Both the position numbers and the translations under genes were made by a program. From positions 19,963 through 83,962 of the forward strand of contig NZ_PJIO01000004.1 in assembly GCF_002929305.1 (NCBI RefSeq): DNA of 64,000 bases. Direction: 5' to 3'. Below the pieces are notes generated by a model. The model was not told the origin of the DNA. It made no database searches and worked only from the letters and a program-made list of their open reading frames with translations. Origin of the DNA: Arthrobacter sp. GMC3 (GTDB lineage Bacteria > Actinomycetota > Actinomycetes > Actinomycetales > Micrococcaceae). Of the stretch, positions 7,876-17,003 are shown piece by piece (within the stretch, counting starts at the first letter, position 1; the number at the start of each line of letters is the position of its first letter).

Positions 7876-9693
7876 GTGACGTATACAATTCCCGATGAAT
7901 TCACCTCCCGACCGACACTGCAGGGCACCTTCGGCATGAGCGCCTCCACCCACTGGCTTGCCACGGCATCCGCCCAGGCAGTCCTGGAACGCGGCGGCAA
8001 CGCCTTCGACGCCGCCTGTGCCGCCGGTTTTGTGCTGCACGTGGTGGAACCGCACCTCAACGGCCCCGGCGGGGACATGACGGCGCTCTTCACGACGGCG
8101 GAACGACCGTCCCAACCGGTGGTCCTGATGGGCCAGGGGCCCGCCCCGGCCGCAGCCACCCGCGAACACTACCTGGCCGAAGGGCTGGAACTAGTGCCCG
8201 GTGCCGGCGCCCTGGCCGCCGCGGTCCCCGCCGCCGTGGACGCCTGGTTGATGCTGCTCAAAGATCACGGCAGCTGGGAACTGGACGCAGTACTCGAATT
8301 TGCCATTGGCTACGCCCGCAACGGCCACCCCATGCTGGCCCGGGTGGGCACCACCATCGCCACCGTGGCCGATCTTTTCACCGAGCACTGGCCCAGCTCA
8401 GCGGACGTTTGGATGCCCGGAGGAAAAATCCCCCAAGCCGGCGAACTGATCCGCAATGAGGCCTATGCCACTGTCCTGGACCGGCTGATTGCCGCCGGTG
8501 CCAACGGGGCCACCAGCCGGGAAGCCCGCATCGAGGCAGCCCGCCGCGAATGGGCCGAGGGCTTCGTAGCCAAGGCCGCCGTCGACTTCTTGGCCGCACC
8601 CCACCGGCATTCCTCCGGCACCGACCATGCAGGTGTCATGGACCTGGCCGACTTTGCCAACTGTGAGGCTGCCTACGATGAACCGGCCACGCTGGAATTC
8701 CGCGGCCACACGATCGCCAAAACCGGCCCCTGGGGCCAGGGGCCGGTACTTTTGCAGACGCTGGCCATCCTTTCCGGGTTCGACGACGAACGGCTTGACC
8801 CCTCAACAGCCTTGGGCGCGCACACCATTTTGGAGGCCCAGAAATTGGCCTTCGCGGACCGTGATGCCTACTATGGGGACGCCAATGTGGACCTGGATTA
8901 CCTGCTCAGTGAGGATTACGCGGCCTCGCGTCGGGCCCTCATCGGGGAGCGGGCCAGTACGGAATACCGGCCCGGGGCGGTTCCCGGAAGCACGCCGTTC
9001 TTCCCACCTCTTCGCACCGAATACTTGCCGCCGGCCCTGGTTGGCAGCGGCGGGGGAACCTTTGCCGGCGTCGGCGAGCCGACAGTGCGCGCCAGCGGCG
9101 TCACGCGCGGGGACACCTGCCACATCGACGTCGTTGACCAGTGGGGCAACATGATTTCCGCGACGCCGTCGGGCGGCTGGCTGCAATCATCCCCGGCGAT
9201 CCCCGAGCTTGGCTTCTGCCTGGGCACCCGGCTGCAAATGACGTGGCTGGAAGAAGGTGCACCGTCATCACTGGAACCGGGGAAAAGGCCGCGCACCACG
9301 CTGACACCCACGCTGGTGCTGAAAGACGGGGTTGCCGTCACCGCTCTCGGGTCCCCGGGCGGTGATCAGCAAGACCAATGGCAGCTGCTGTTCTTGCTAC
9401 GCACACTGGTTGGCGGGTACACGCCCCAGCAGGCCGTCGACGCGCCAGCCTTGCACACCACCTCCATTGCGGGGTCGTTCTGGCCCCGCACCTGGACGCC
9501 CGGAGGCGCCGTCGTTGAAGACAGGCTAGGCGCGGACGTCATTGAGGATCTTGAGCGTCGCGGCCACGTCGTGACACGGGCCGGGGACTGGTCCCTGGGC
9601 CGACTGTCCTCCGTTGGCCGCGACAAGCACACCGGCCTGCTCACCGCATCAGCCAATCCGAGAGGGGCGCAAGGATATGCCGCAGGACGTTAA
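7876..9693 (+). CDS. Gamma-glutamyltransferase-like Ntn hydrolase, predicted cytoplasmic
   Basis: 605 residues of the gamma-glutamyltranspeptidase family. The N-terminal part (GNAFDAACAAGFVLHVVEPHLNGPGGD) is the conserved large-subunit start. The likely autocleavage and nucleophile threonine is Thr414, in the context GDTCHIDVVDQWGNMISATP. These enzymes are made as a proenzyme, cut themselves before this Thr and then hydrolyse or transfer gamma-glutamyl groups. No signal peptide is visible, whereas classical GGT is exported, so this one should act inside the cell on imported compounds. It lies between the permease and ATPase genes of a peptide importer. The GTG start follows the permease stop by three bases. 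A related acylase or amidase activity cannot be excluded. Confidence 0.85.
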   Translation: MTYTIPDEFTSRPTLQGTFGMSASTHWLATASAQAVLERGGNAFDAACAAGFVLHVVEPHLNGPGGDMTALFTTAERPSQPVVLMGQGPAPAAATREHYLAEGLELVPGAGALAAAVPAAVDAWLMLLKDHGSWELDAVLEFAIGYARNGHPMLARVGTTIATVADLFTEHWPSSADVWMPGGKIPQAGELIRNEAYATVLDRLIAAGANGATSREARIEAARREWAEGFVAKAAVDFLAAPHRHSSGTDHAGVMDLADFANCEAAYDEPATLEFRGHTIAKTGPWGQGPVLLQTLAILSGFDDERLDPSTALGAHTILEAQKLAFADRDAYYGDANVDLDYLLSEDYAASRRALIGERASTEYRPGAVPGSTPFFPPLRTEYLPPALVGSGGGTFAGVGEPTVRASGVTRGDTCHIDVVDQWGNMISATPSGGWLQSSPAIPELGFCLGTRLQMTWLEEGAPSSLEPGKRPRTTLTPTLVLKDGVAVTALGSPGGDQQDQWQLLFLLRTLVGGYTPQQAVDAPALHTTSIAGSFWPRTWTPGGAVVEDRLGADVIEDLERRGHVVTRAGDWSLGRLSSVGRDKHTGLLTASANPRGAQGYAAGR

Positions 9694-11338
9694 GATCAAC
9701 GAAAACAATTCAACGCAACGATCGGAGCAACCGCTCTTGGAGGTGAGGGACCTCGAAGTCAGTTTCGGCGACGGTCCCGTCCTGCACGGGGTCAACTTCA
9801 CACTCAAACGCGGGGAACGGGTGGCCATTGTGGGCCAATCCGGCTCCGGAAAGTCCACCACGGTAGGGGCCATTCTTGGCCTGCTGCCCGGGAACGGCCG
9901 GGTCAGCGCAGGCTCGATGACCCTCGACGGACAGGATCTTGGCGCGGCCAGTGAACAGCAGTTGCGCCAAATCCGCGGGCACCGGATCGGGCTGGTACCC
10001 CAGGACCCCATGTCCAACCTGAATCCCGTCATGAAGGTGGGCGCCCAGATTGCCGACGCCTTGGCCGCCAATGGCCACCACGGACGGGACAATATTCGCC
10101 AACGCGCCGTGGCCCTGATGACCGAGGCCGGCATTCCCGACGCCGCCCGGCGCTACAACCAATTCCCTCACGAATTTTCGGGCGGAATGCGCCAAAGGGT
10201 CCTGATTGCCATCTCCCTGGCGGGGGAGCCGGATCTGCTAATTGCCGATGAACCCACCTCAGCCCTGGACGTCACGGTCCAGCGGCAGATCCTTGACCAC
10301 CTGCAGACTCTGGTGGACGCCCGAGGCACCTCGCTGCTGTTCATCACCCACGATTTGGGACTGGCGGCCGACCGCACCGACCGCATCATCGTCATGGCCG
10401 ACGGGCGGATCGTGGAAGTCGGCACGCCCGAGGAGATCTTGTTCCGGCCACAACAGGACTACACCCGGCAGCTGGTGGCGGCCGCGCCGTCGCTTCTGGC
10501 GACGGTGAGCGGCACGGAAACAGTCGCGCTCGAAGCGGTGGAGCCGGTGGCCGGCACCGACACCATCTTGGAGGTGCGGGGACTGGTCAAAGAGTTTTCC
10601 CTGCGCAGCCAGGGCGGGACGTTCCGGGCCGTGGACAACGTCTCCTTCTCGGTGGCACGGGGGACCACCACCGCCGTGGTGGGCGAGTCCGGGTCCGGAA
10701 AAACCACTGTCGCCAGGATCATCCTGGGTCTGGAGCAGGCCACCAGCGGCGAAGCCTTGATTGACGGGAAAAGCATCACGAGTAGCACTGGACAGGTGCG
10801 CCGGGCGCTTCGACGCAAGGTCCAGCCCGTATTCCAGGACCCCTACGGTTCCCTGGATCCCACGTACAGCATCGAACGGCTCATCGACGAGCCCCTGCGG
10901 GTGTTCAAGGTGGGCGACGCGGCGTCAAGGAGGGCCAGGGTGGCGTTGCTGCTGGACCAGGTGGCGCTCCCGCGCAACGTAGCACAGCGCAGGCCCAACG
11001 AGCTCTCCGGCGGGCAACGTCAACGCGTGGCCATCGCCCGAGCCCTGGCCCTTGAACCCGAGATGCTGATCTGTGACGAAGCCGTCTCGGCCCTGGATGT
11101 GCTGGTGCAGGATCAGATCCTGGACCTGCTCGCCGAGTTGCAGGACGGACTAGGCCTGAGTTACCTCTTTATCACCCACGACCTGGCCGTTGTGCGGCAG
11201 ATCGCACATCAGGTGGTGGTGATGAAATCGGGTATGGTCGTCGAAGACGGTAGTGTCGAAAAAGTCTTTATGGCCCCCGAAGCTGACTACACGAAGGAAC
11301 TCCTTGGAGCGATCCCCGGCGCAGCATTTGCCCGATAA
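9677..11338 (+). CDS. Fused double ATP-binding protein of the peptide-type ABC transporter (GsiA/DppD-DppF type)
   Basis: 554 residues from ATG 9677; an in-frame start at 9614 would lie deep inside the hydrolase gene. There are two complete ATPase domains. The first has GQSGSGKST, FSGGMRQRV and LLIADEPTSALD. The second has GESGSGKTT, LSGGQRQRV and MLICDEAVSALD. The fused form is the one seen in GsiA of the glutathione importer, where one chain replaces separate DppD and DppF. It powers the importer encoded upstream and overlaps the hydrolase gene by 17 bp, a sign of tight coupling. Confidence 0.9.
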   Translation: MPQDVKINENNSTQRSEQPLLEVRDLEVSFGDGPVLHGVNFTLKRGERVAIVGQSGSGKSTTVGAILGLLPGNGRVSAGSMTLDGQDLGAASEQQLRQIRGHRIGLVPQDPMSNLNPVMKVGAQIADALAANGHHGRDNIRQRAVALMTEAGIPDAARRYNQFPHEFSGGMRQRVLIAISLAGEPDLLIADEPTSALDVTVQRQILDHLQTLVDARGTSLLFITHDLGLAADRTDRIIVMADGRIVEVGTPEEILFRPQQDYTRQLVAAAPSLLATVSGTETVALEAVEPVAGTDTILEVRGLVKEFSLRSQGGTFRAVDNVSFSVARGTTTAVVGESGSGKTTVARIILGLEQATSGEALIDGKSITSSTGQVRRALRRKVQPVFQDPYGSLDPTYSIERLIDEPLRVFKVGDAASRRARVALLLDQVALPRNVAQRRPNELSGGQRQRVAIARALALEPEMLICDEAVSALDVLVQDQILDLLAELQDGLGLSYLFITHDLAVVRQIAHQVVVMKSGMVVEDGSVEKVFMAPEADYTKELLGAIPGAAFAR

Positions 11339-12032
11339 AACGGAACCGGCACCCAAACAGCGCATTCAAGACGAGATTCGCCGCGACATCATCTTTGGAG
11401 TGCTCCCGTCCGGCAGCCGTGTGACGGAAGCAGCCCTGGCAAGCAAGTACGGGATCTCCAGGGTGCCGGTCCGGGAAGCGCTGCGTGCCCTGGAGATGGA
11501 GGGCTTTGTCGAGTCCAAGCCGTACGCAGGATCCACTGTGGCGGCCATCCCCTTCGATGAAGCGGAGGATCTCTTCGCCGTGCGGGAGGCCCTAGAGGCA
11601 GTCATTGCCCGCAGGGCCGCCCGCCGAGCCGCAGCCCAATTCGCCGCGGGTCGGCCCGACGACGGCTGGTGGGGCATCCGCAAGGAGATCGCCCAAATCC
11701 TGCATGACGGCGACGAGGCGGTGGCCGCCGACCTGCAGGAACGGTTGCCGGAGCTGAACATCCGCTTTCACCTGGCCATTGCGGAGCTGGGTTCAAGCAC
11801 CTCGCTGACGGCCCTGCTGCGCCAGATTGCCCGCAAGATTGAGTGGCTGTACGCCGCCGATGTGAAATCGCGGGGCAAGCATTCCTGGAGCGAGCACTGG
11901 GCCATCATGGCGGCCATCGACGCCGGGAACGCCGACGACGCCGGGACCCTGATGGCCGCGCACGTCAATGAGTCACGGGTGGGCTATGTCAGCCGCTTCC
12001 GGAGTGAGGACTCCGACTCACCGGCAGGTTGA
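11304..12032 (+). CDS. GntR-family regulator, FadR/FCD subgroup
   Basis: The N-terminal winged helix reads IQDEIRRDIIFGVLPSGSRVTEAALASKYGISRVPVREALRALEMEGFV, the GntR pattern. The all-helical FCD effector domain follows, with DLFAVREALEAVIARRAARRA, FHLAIAELGSS and HWAIMAAIDAGNADDA containing the usual metal-binding Asp/His positions. I chose TTG 11304 because GAAGGA lies five bases upstream; TTG 11328 is possible, and the frame stays open upstream inside the ATPase gene. The start therefore overlaps the ATPase gene. It probably controls this importer operon in response to a small carboxylate or amino-acid-like ligand. Confidence 0.82.
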   Translation: MERSPAQHLPDKTEPAPKQRIQDEIRRDIIFGVLPSGSRVTEAALASKYGISRVPVREALRALEMEGFVESKPYAGSTVAAIPFDEAEDLFAVREALEAVIARRAARRAAAQFAAGRPDDGWWGIRKEIAQILHDGDEAVAADLQERLPELNIRFHLAIAELGSSTSLTALLRQIARKIEWLYAADVKSRGKHSWSEHWAIMAAIDAGNADDAGTLMAAHVNESRVGYVSRFRSEDSDSPAG

Positions 12033-12199
12033 TGGCCAGCTAGTTTACTGGCCCGTTGATGTCGTCCAGAAAGGTTGGCACTCGCAGGTCCTGCGATCAT
12101 GGCTTGGCAACTCCTATAGCGTTCCTGAGCCGCCCAGTTTGTTTGGGTGCGGAGCGCGATGGAAGGTACCGCTGCGCCGCCATTGGATTGGTTCTCGGT

Positions 12200-12237
12200 G
12201 GGGTCGCTTGAGAAAACGGACGTCAGAGTACGCTAAG
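12200..12237 (+). mobile_element. Tn3-family 38-bp terminal inverted repeat (solo end)
   Basis: The 38 bases begin GGGGTCG, continue AGAAAACGGA and end TACGCTAAG, matching the classical Tn3-family terminal repeat in length, order and both ends. An opposed partial copy (shared GAAAACGGACG and CAGAGT blocks) lies 25-45 bp further right at about 12262-12283. No transposase is left. Confidence 0.7.
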
Positions 12238-12416
12238 CCAGCTTTTCGGGTGTCGTGGGCGGACTCTGGCGTCCGTTTTCCGGTTTAGGGAGTGTGGTTG
12301 CTTTTGGAGGAGTGCAGTGGCCTGAATCGGCGGGTTTGGGATGGTTTCGCCAGATGTAGTTGGGGTCGCTGCAAGAAAAGGGACCGTTTTGTGTAGTAAG
12401 GATATGGACTCGCGGT

Positions 12417-12597
12417 AGCTCGCGCCCGTGGGCGAGCCGGAGGAAGGCGTCCCAACCTCAAACCCGACCACGCCTAAGAGCTCTACGACGCTGGCACCCA
12501 CACCGTTCAACGCGTCGACGATCTCCTCCAAGTCCCGCGCTCAACGGTCTACGGACACCTCAACAGAGCAAGCATCGGGCAAGGGTCGGTGAAATAG
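12417..12597 (+). pseudogene. C-terminal remnant of a serine resolvase/invertase
   Basis: The frame reads RGRAGGRRPNLKPDHA, then a stop codon, then ELYDAGTHTVQRVDDLLQVP and STVYGHL. This is the Hin-type DNA-binding helix-turn-helix at the end of resolvases of Tn3-family transposons. The in-frame TAA and the absence of the catalytic domain show it is dead. It lies 180 bp inside the Tn3-type terminal repeat, as expected for a resolvase left by an old transposon. Confidence 0.65.
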
Positions 12598-12874
12598 ATC
12601 GTCAGGCCTGCCGGCTCAAGTCCTTCCTGGAGTCCCTCGACACGGCGGAGGGCAAATTGATTGACTACGGCCGGCGCCGCAAAGAACTAGCCAATCCCGA
12701 GCAACTCTTGGAAACCATGACCAAGTGCTGGCACGACACCTTAGGTACCAGTGCCGATCTGCCCGCCCTGACCTACAGATTCTGGGCCCTCTTTACCGGA
12801 GGCGACATAGGCTTTGTTCCGGCGCTCCATAGCTGCGTGTCCATCAGTGGCACCGAAAACCAAATGTGGCGGAC
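12598..12874. other. Relic DNA between the resolvase tail and the IS3 element
   Basis: A plus-strand frame runs through here (RQACRLKSFLESLDTAEGKL, then TMTKCWHDTLGTSADLPALT), but I recognise no family. It joins the resolvase remnant in a different frame and runs into the IS3 end, so it is more likely a decayed transposon gene than a live one. Confidence 0.4.
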
Positions 12875-12916
12875 GGGACTGCCCCGGGTTTCGTTGACTC
12901 TCGGGGTTTGGTGTTT

Positions 12917-13781
12917 CTAGGCGGCTTTGAGGCCGGTATTCATTGTCTCAAACTCGATCGGGGTTAGCCGGCCAAGTCGTCGTTGTCGGCGTTTCCGGTG
13001 GTAAGTCCGCTCGATCCAGGTCACCATCGCCAGCCGCAGCTCCTGGCGTGTAGTCCAGCGTTGCCGGTCGAGCACGTTTTTCTGTAGTAGCGCGAAGAAT
13101 GACTCCATCGCGGCATTGTCGGCGCACGCCCCCACCCGGCCCGTCGACCCGGTCAGGCCATTGCTCTTCAGGGTCTGAACGAAGGCGTTGGAGCGAAATT
13201 GAGAGCCACGGTCCGAATGCACCACGGTTCCTAGTGGCGACCTGAGCGACACCGCGTTGCGCAGCGCTGCAACGGCCAGGGATGCCTTCATGCGTGAGTC
13301 GATCGAGTTGCCGACGATCCGGTTCGAATGGACGTCCTTGATTGCGCACAGGTACAGCTTGCCCTCGTCGGTGCGGTGCTCGGTGATGTCCGTCAGCCAG
13401 AGCCGGTTAGGTGCCGTTGCGGTGAAGTCCCGCTTGACTAGGTCGTCATGGACGGGCGGACCTGCTTTGCGCGTCAGGCCGCGTTTCTTGGCGAACACGG
13501 ACCAAATTCGCTGGCTGCTGCACAGCCGCTGGACCCGGTTCTCACCCGCGGCCAGGCCCTGGTCCTTCAACTCGTCGGCAATGAACCTGTAGCCAAATGC
13601 CGGGTCGTCTCGGTGGACATCCAGCGCGGCGTTGATCAGGTGCGCATCAGCCCAATCCCGGTCCGTCAACGGGGCCGCCTTCCAGATGCAGAACGCTTGC
13701 TTGGAGAAGCCGAGCACCGAAGCAGGCCACCGCGACGGGGACACCGTCCGCGGCGAGGTCAAGGACCAGCGGGTAGCTCAT
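12917..13781 (-). pseudogene. IS3 orfB transposase, frameshifted near the N-terminus
   Basis: The DDE catalytic domain is intact (LWLTDITEH, VVHSDRGSQF, DNAAMESFFALLQ) and the product would end IEFETMNTGLKAA. The natural start is ATG 13781, overlapping the orfA stop. Its frame (SYPLVLDLAADGVPVAV) loses register after about 20 codons, and the rest (VLGFSKQAF) is in another frame. One base change in length separates them, so the gene needs a frameshift to be read whole. Confidence 0.8.
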
Positions 13782-14064
13782 TTTGGGGGCAGCTCGCGGG
13801 CGAAGAACGCCGCAGCCCGCCGCAGGATCTCATTCTCCTGCTCCAGCAATCGGATCCGCTTCTTCGCATCCCGCAGCTCAGCCGCCTCGGCAACGCTCAC
13901 GCCCGGGCGGGAGCCGTCCTCGATATCGGCTTTCTTGAGCCAGTTATGTAAGGTCGCTTCGCAAGCTTCCGAAGTCCCTAGCGATCTGAGCAATGGGCGC
14001 TTCATAATTACGAGCCACAGCAACTTTCATCGCGGCGAAACTCGGCGGGGAAAGGCTTAGGCAT
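13778..14064 (-). pseudogene. IS3 orfA, broken by two frameshifts
   Basis: Three pieces of one IS3 orfA lie in three successive frames: PKPFPAEFRRD from ATG 14064, then AVARNYEAPIAQIARDF, then SEACEATLHNWLKKADIEDG through the leucine-zipper end LLEQENEILRRAAAFFAREL. Two small indels separate them. The helix-turn-helix is therefore not made as one protein. Confidence 0.75.
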
Positions 14065-14201
14065 ATCAATATCCTTGCTGCAAGGAACGTATCCTCACAA
14101 GTCAGGAGTCAAGCAAAGCCGGGGCAGCCCCAGGGGCTTCCCTGTTCGTTTGCGGACGGTATGAGATTCAATACAGAATTGCGGTTATCGGCACATATTT
14201 G

Positions 14202-14231
14202 CAGACCACATTAAGACCACTGTTGGCCACT
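14202..14231. promoter_or_regulatory. Tandem GACCAC sites upstream of the GntR/UTRA gene
   Basis: AGACCAC occurs at 14203 and 14214 and TGGCCAC at 14224, on the same face of the helix (10-11 bp apart). On the other strand this reads TGGTCTT-type repeats, the same pattern found before the importer operon, the GH20 gene and the GH9 gene. It is a candidate autoregulatory operator. Confidence 0.5.
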
Positions 14232-14370
14232 TGATACGTAAGGAGTAGAGTGGCATTACCAAGTGTCTGTTGTTGATCAGCTGCATTCCAGGGACTGACA
14301 CTTGCCTTGTCCCGTTTGGGCGTCCGTCTCAGTCGGCGGTCGTCTGTCCACTGCAACATCAGGAGACTCA

Positions 14371-15120
14371 ATGCTGAAGTCCGAATCCATCATTACCCCG
14401 GACAATTCCGAGCCTCTTTGGATGCAGACAGTGAATCTGATCAAGGATGAGCTCGCCGCGAATGGCATGGCGCCGGGAACGCGGCTTCGCTCGGAGCGGG
14501 AGCTCACTGAGCGGTGGAATATCTCCCGGGTAACGTTGCGCAAGGCGCTCCAACATTTGGTGTCAGAAGGTGTGTTGTCCTCTTCGCACGGTCGCGGCTG
14601 GTACGTCTCAAGCCAGGAGCCATCCAAGGAATTCCCTAACTCGCTCGAATCTTTCTCGGAGACTGCTGAAAGGATGGGGCTCGTAGCGAGCGCAGTGGTG
14701 GTCAGGGAAACTCAAGCTAGTGCCACCATGGACGAGGCTGAGTCCCTCGGGATTGCCCCGGGCACGCCGGTCCTGAGGCTTGAGCGCATTCGGAAGATGG
14801 ACGATGTAGTGATTGCCGTGGATACCTCGGTGGTGCCGCTGGCCCTATTGCCGGATATCGCGGGGGTTGATTTTGCCAAGGCCTCACTTTTTGGTTTGCT
14901 CGGGTCTGCGGGTGCATCACCCGACCGCGCGGACGCCACGATAGAGTCGGTGGGCGCCGACGAAGCAACTTCCGGGTTGCTAAACGTTGCGCCCGGGACT
15001 CCGCTGCTGGTGATGCGCCAGGTGACAACCGGTCGGGACCACCGGCCTGTGGCGCTTTCAACGATTTCCTACGTGGGAGAGCGATACCGCCTGCGAACCA
15101 ACTTTTCGCGCTCTCGCTGA
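14371..15120 (+). CDS. GntR-family regulator, HutC/UTRA subgroup, of the amino-sugar genes
   Basis: 249 residues from ATG 14371, with AGGAG seven bases upstream. The N-terminal winged helix is GTRLRSERELTERWNISRVTLRKALQHLVSEG, with the wing HGRGWYVS. The UTRA ligand domain follows (GTPVLRLERIRKMDDVVIAVDTS, PGTPLLVMRQVTTGRDHRPVALSTISYVGERY). NagR and DasR, which sense glucosamine-6-P or GlcNAc-6-P, belong to this subgroup. It faces the end of a ten-gene amino-sugar operon and is itself preceded by the candidate operator. The ligand is inferred from context. Confidence 0.87.
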   Translation: MLKSESIITPDNSEPLWMQTVNLIKDELAANGMAPGTRLRSERELTERWNISRVTLRKALQHLVSEGVLSSSHGRGWYVSSQEPSKEFPNSLESFSETAERMGLVASAVVVRETQASATMDEAESLGIAPGTPVLRLERIRKMDDVVIAVDTSVVPLALLPDIAGVDFAKASLFGLLGSAGASPDRADATIESVGADEATSGLLNVAPGTPLLVMRQVTTGRDHRPVALSTISYVGERYRLRTNFSRSR

Positions 15121-15165
15121 TGTTGCAGGCCCCACGAGGGCGGCACACAACACCAGCGAATCCGC

Positions 15166-16095
15166 TCAGGGAATCAGGACGGCCTTGATCTTTGCCAGGG
15201 AACCTGGCTGGCGTGGCGCGTAGGCGGCATCCAGGCCGTCAAGGCCAAAGGTGTGGGTTACTAGCGGTTCGAGGGTCAGCTGGCGCGCATCAATCAGCTC
15301 TAGTCCTGCCCGCAGCGCCGCGCGTTGCCGTTCCCTGATGGGCGAGAAACCATTGATGACAGTGATTCCGCGGTACCACCACTCAACGTCCAACTGGCGG
15401 GGACCATCGTGGTGGTAACCGGCGATGCAGAGGGTGCCGTGGGTGCCCACCAACGCACCCGCAGCATGGAGGCCGGCGGCCGTTCCCGAGAGTTCGATGA
15501 CGGCATCAAAGCTGGCGCGCTCGGCGTCCACGATCTGTTCGGTCAGGGCAACCCTGTTGGCGCCCAGGGCAAGAGCATTGGCGAACAGTGCCTCCCGTAC
15601 ATCCACCGCCACAACGTGATCGGCTCCTGCGGCGCGGACAGCCTGCAGGGCAATCTGCCCCATGAAGCCCACACCAACAACGGCGACTTTCTGGCCCGGG
15701 CCGATTCCGCAGCGCGCCACGGCTTCCATGACGCAGGCAAGGGGTTCACCCAGGCCGGCAACATCGGGAGCGTGGTCTGGCAAGGCAAACAGATCTTTCG
15801 TGTTAACCAGAACGTACTCGGCAAAGGTGAGGTCCGCCAGGCCCGTCACCCGGTCGCCCGGGCGCCATCCCCACGCATCGGCCCCTGCCGATTCAACTAC
15901 CCCGGCAAACTCGTGGCCGAGGCGTAATGGCGAGCCGCCGTCGTGATTTTCCCACAACGGCTTCTCCGAAGCGCACACCCCGGCCGCAGTGACGCGCACC
16001 AGTACCTGGGCGGCCCCTGGTTCGGGGAATGGAACTTCAATGACTGTGGAGGTGCGTTCACCCACAATGGCCGTTGCACGCATGGTCCGGCTCAT
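15166..16095 (-). CDS. Medium-chain (zinc-type) alcohol/polyol dehydrogenase
   Basis: 309 residues. The N-terminal GroES-like domain has Cys in GVCASEK and the pair LGHEFAG, matching catalytic zinc ligands. GEPLACVMEA supplies the usual Glu. The Rossmann motif is VAVVGVGFMGQIALQAVRAAGA. The structural-zinc four-cysteine loop is absent, which also happens in short members of the family. It overlaps the upstream kinase gene by four bases and is the last gene of the amino-sugar operon. It probably oxidises or reduces a sugar or sugar alcohol with NAD(P); the substrate cannot be read from sequence. Confidence 0.82.
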   Translation of the reverse strand: MSRTMRATAIVGERTSTVIEVPFPEPGAAQVLVRVTAAGVCASEKPLWENHDGGSPLRLGHEFAGVVESAGADAWGWRPGDRVTGLADLTFAEYVLVNTKDLFALPDHAPDVAGLGEPLACVMEAVARCGIGPGQKVAVVGVGFMGQIALQAVRAAGADHVVAVDVREALFANALALGANRVALTEQIVDAERASFDAVIELSGTAAGLHAAGALVGTHGTLCIAGYHHDGPRQLDVEWWYRGITVINGFSPIRERQRAALRAGLELIDARQLTLEPLVTHTFGLDGLDAAYAPRQPGSLAKIKAVLIP

Positions 16096-17003
16096 TTGGC
16101 GACGTCCTGGCGTGCGTCGCGGGCCAATTTCACGGCACCAACCACGGGAGGCTGGTCAAGAATCACTAGCTCAAAGCGTGGTTGCAAGTGAGCCAACTCG
16201 GAGCGGACTGCAGCCTGCAGGGTCTCCTGGGAGGTGATTACGCCACCGGCGGCAACCACCATCTCTCCGCTTGCGCCGCGCGCAACCAAATTGTCAACGA
16301 GCCGGGCTAGGGCGGATCCGCCGGCGGTGATGACTCCGGAGGCTAATGCCGAGCCCGATGCCGCGGCCTCGAAGACCAGCGGTGCGTGAGGTGCCCAGGT
16401 TTCTACGCCTCCGTCCCAGCTCATCACCATGGCCAGCTGGCCCAGATCGGAAACGCCAAAAGCGTCCAAGAGAGCCGGTGCCAAGAGGTCCGGTGCTAGG
16501 CCGCGGTCGGCTGCGGTCAGCACTGCCCGGGCAGCGTCCCTGACAAGCGCCGAAGCCGACCCCTCATCGCCTAGAACCCATCCCCATCCGCCGGCAGAAA
16601 GCCCGGCGCCCGTTTGCGCATGCCGCCCAACTACCACTGATCCGGTGCCAGCGATCATGCCAATGCCGGACTGCAAACCCGCGGCCGGAACCACCAGTTC
16701 GGCATCGTTGACGACCAGGCACGGCAATCCCGCGAGTGAGGTCAACTCGGCGCTCAATTCCTTCGCCTGGCGCTCGGATTCGCAGCCCTGGGCACCTACG
16801 GCCACCTGTGCCAGTGCCGCAGCGTGACCCAGTTCCCTAACGACGTCGGCAATCTTGACGTGGAGCCAGCGAGCCGCCTCACCGGGTGCATGGGTGCTCC
16901 AGCCATGACTGGGGAACGTATGGTCAAGAATGATCGCCCCGGCAGCCTCAACACGCAGCTGTGTCTTGGTCCCGCCAACGTCGATGCCCAGAACCGCTGT
17001 CAT
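16092..17003 (-). CDS. BadF/BadG/BcrA-type ATPase, likely N-acetylglucosamine kinase
   Basis: 303 residues with the ASKHA fold signatures: phosphate 1 loop LGIDVGGTKTQLRV at the N-terminus, the motif GIGMIAGTGSVVVG, and GGWGWVLGDEGSASAL, which is characteristic of GlcNAc kinases of the BadF group. Phosphorylation of GlcNAc or glucosamine would trap the imported sugar. It lies between the SIS isomerase and the dehydrogenase and overlaps both by four bases. A related hexosamine is an equally possible substrate. Confidence 0.82.
   Translation of the reverse strand: MTAVLGIDVGGTKTQLRVEAAGAIILDHTFPSHGWSTHAPGEAARWLHVKIADVVRELGHAAALAQVAVGAQGCESERQAKELSAELTSLAGLPCLVVNDAELVVPAAGLQSGIGMIAGTGSVVVGRHAQTGAGLSAGGWGWVLGDEGSASALVRDAARAVLTAADRGLAPDLLAPALLDAFGVSDLGQLAMVMSWDGGVETWAPHAPLVFEAAASGSALASGVITAGGSALARLVDNLVARGASGEMVVAAGGVITSQETLQAAVRSELAHLQPRFELVILDQPPVVGAVKLARDARQDVAK

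Larger units (their letters stand above)
12875..14131 (-). mobile_element. IS3-family insertion sequence, degenerate (about 1.26 kb)
   Basis: Imperfect 26-bp terminal inverted repeats lie at 12875-12900 and 14106-14131. Both start GGRCTGCCCCGG (outer end) and finish TTGACTC. Between them lie orfA and orfB on the minus strand with an ATGA overlap, the IS3 layout. I see no matching target duplication. Both genes are frameshifted, so the copy cannot move on its own. Confidence 0.82.

Noticed and set aside
12360..12920. 186-codon plus-strand frame
   Set aside because: It mixes a shadow of the resolvase tail, unknown relic sequence and the IS3 end; it is not one gene.
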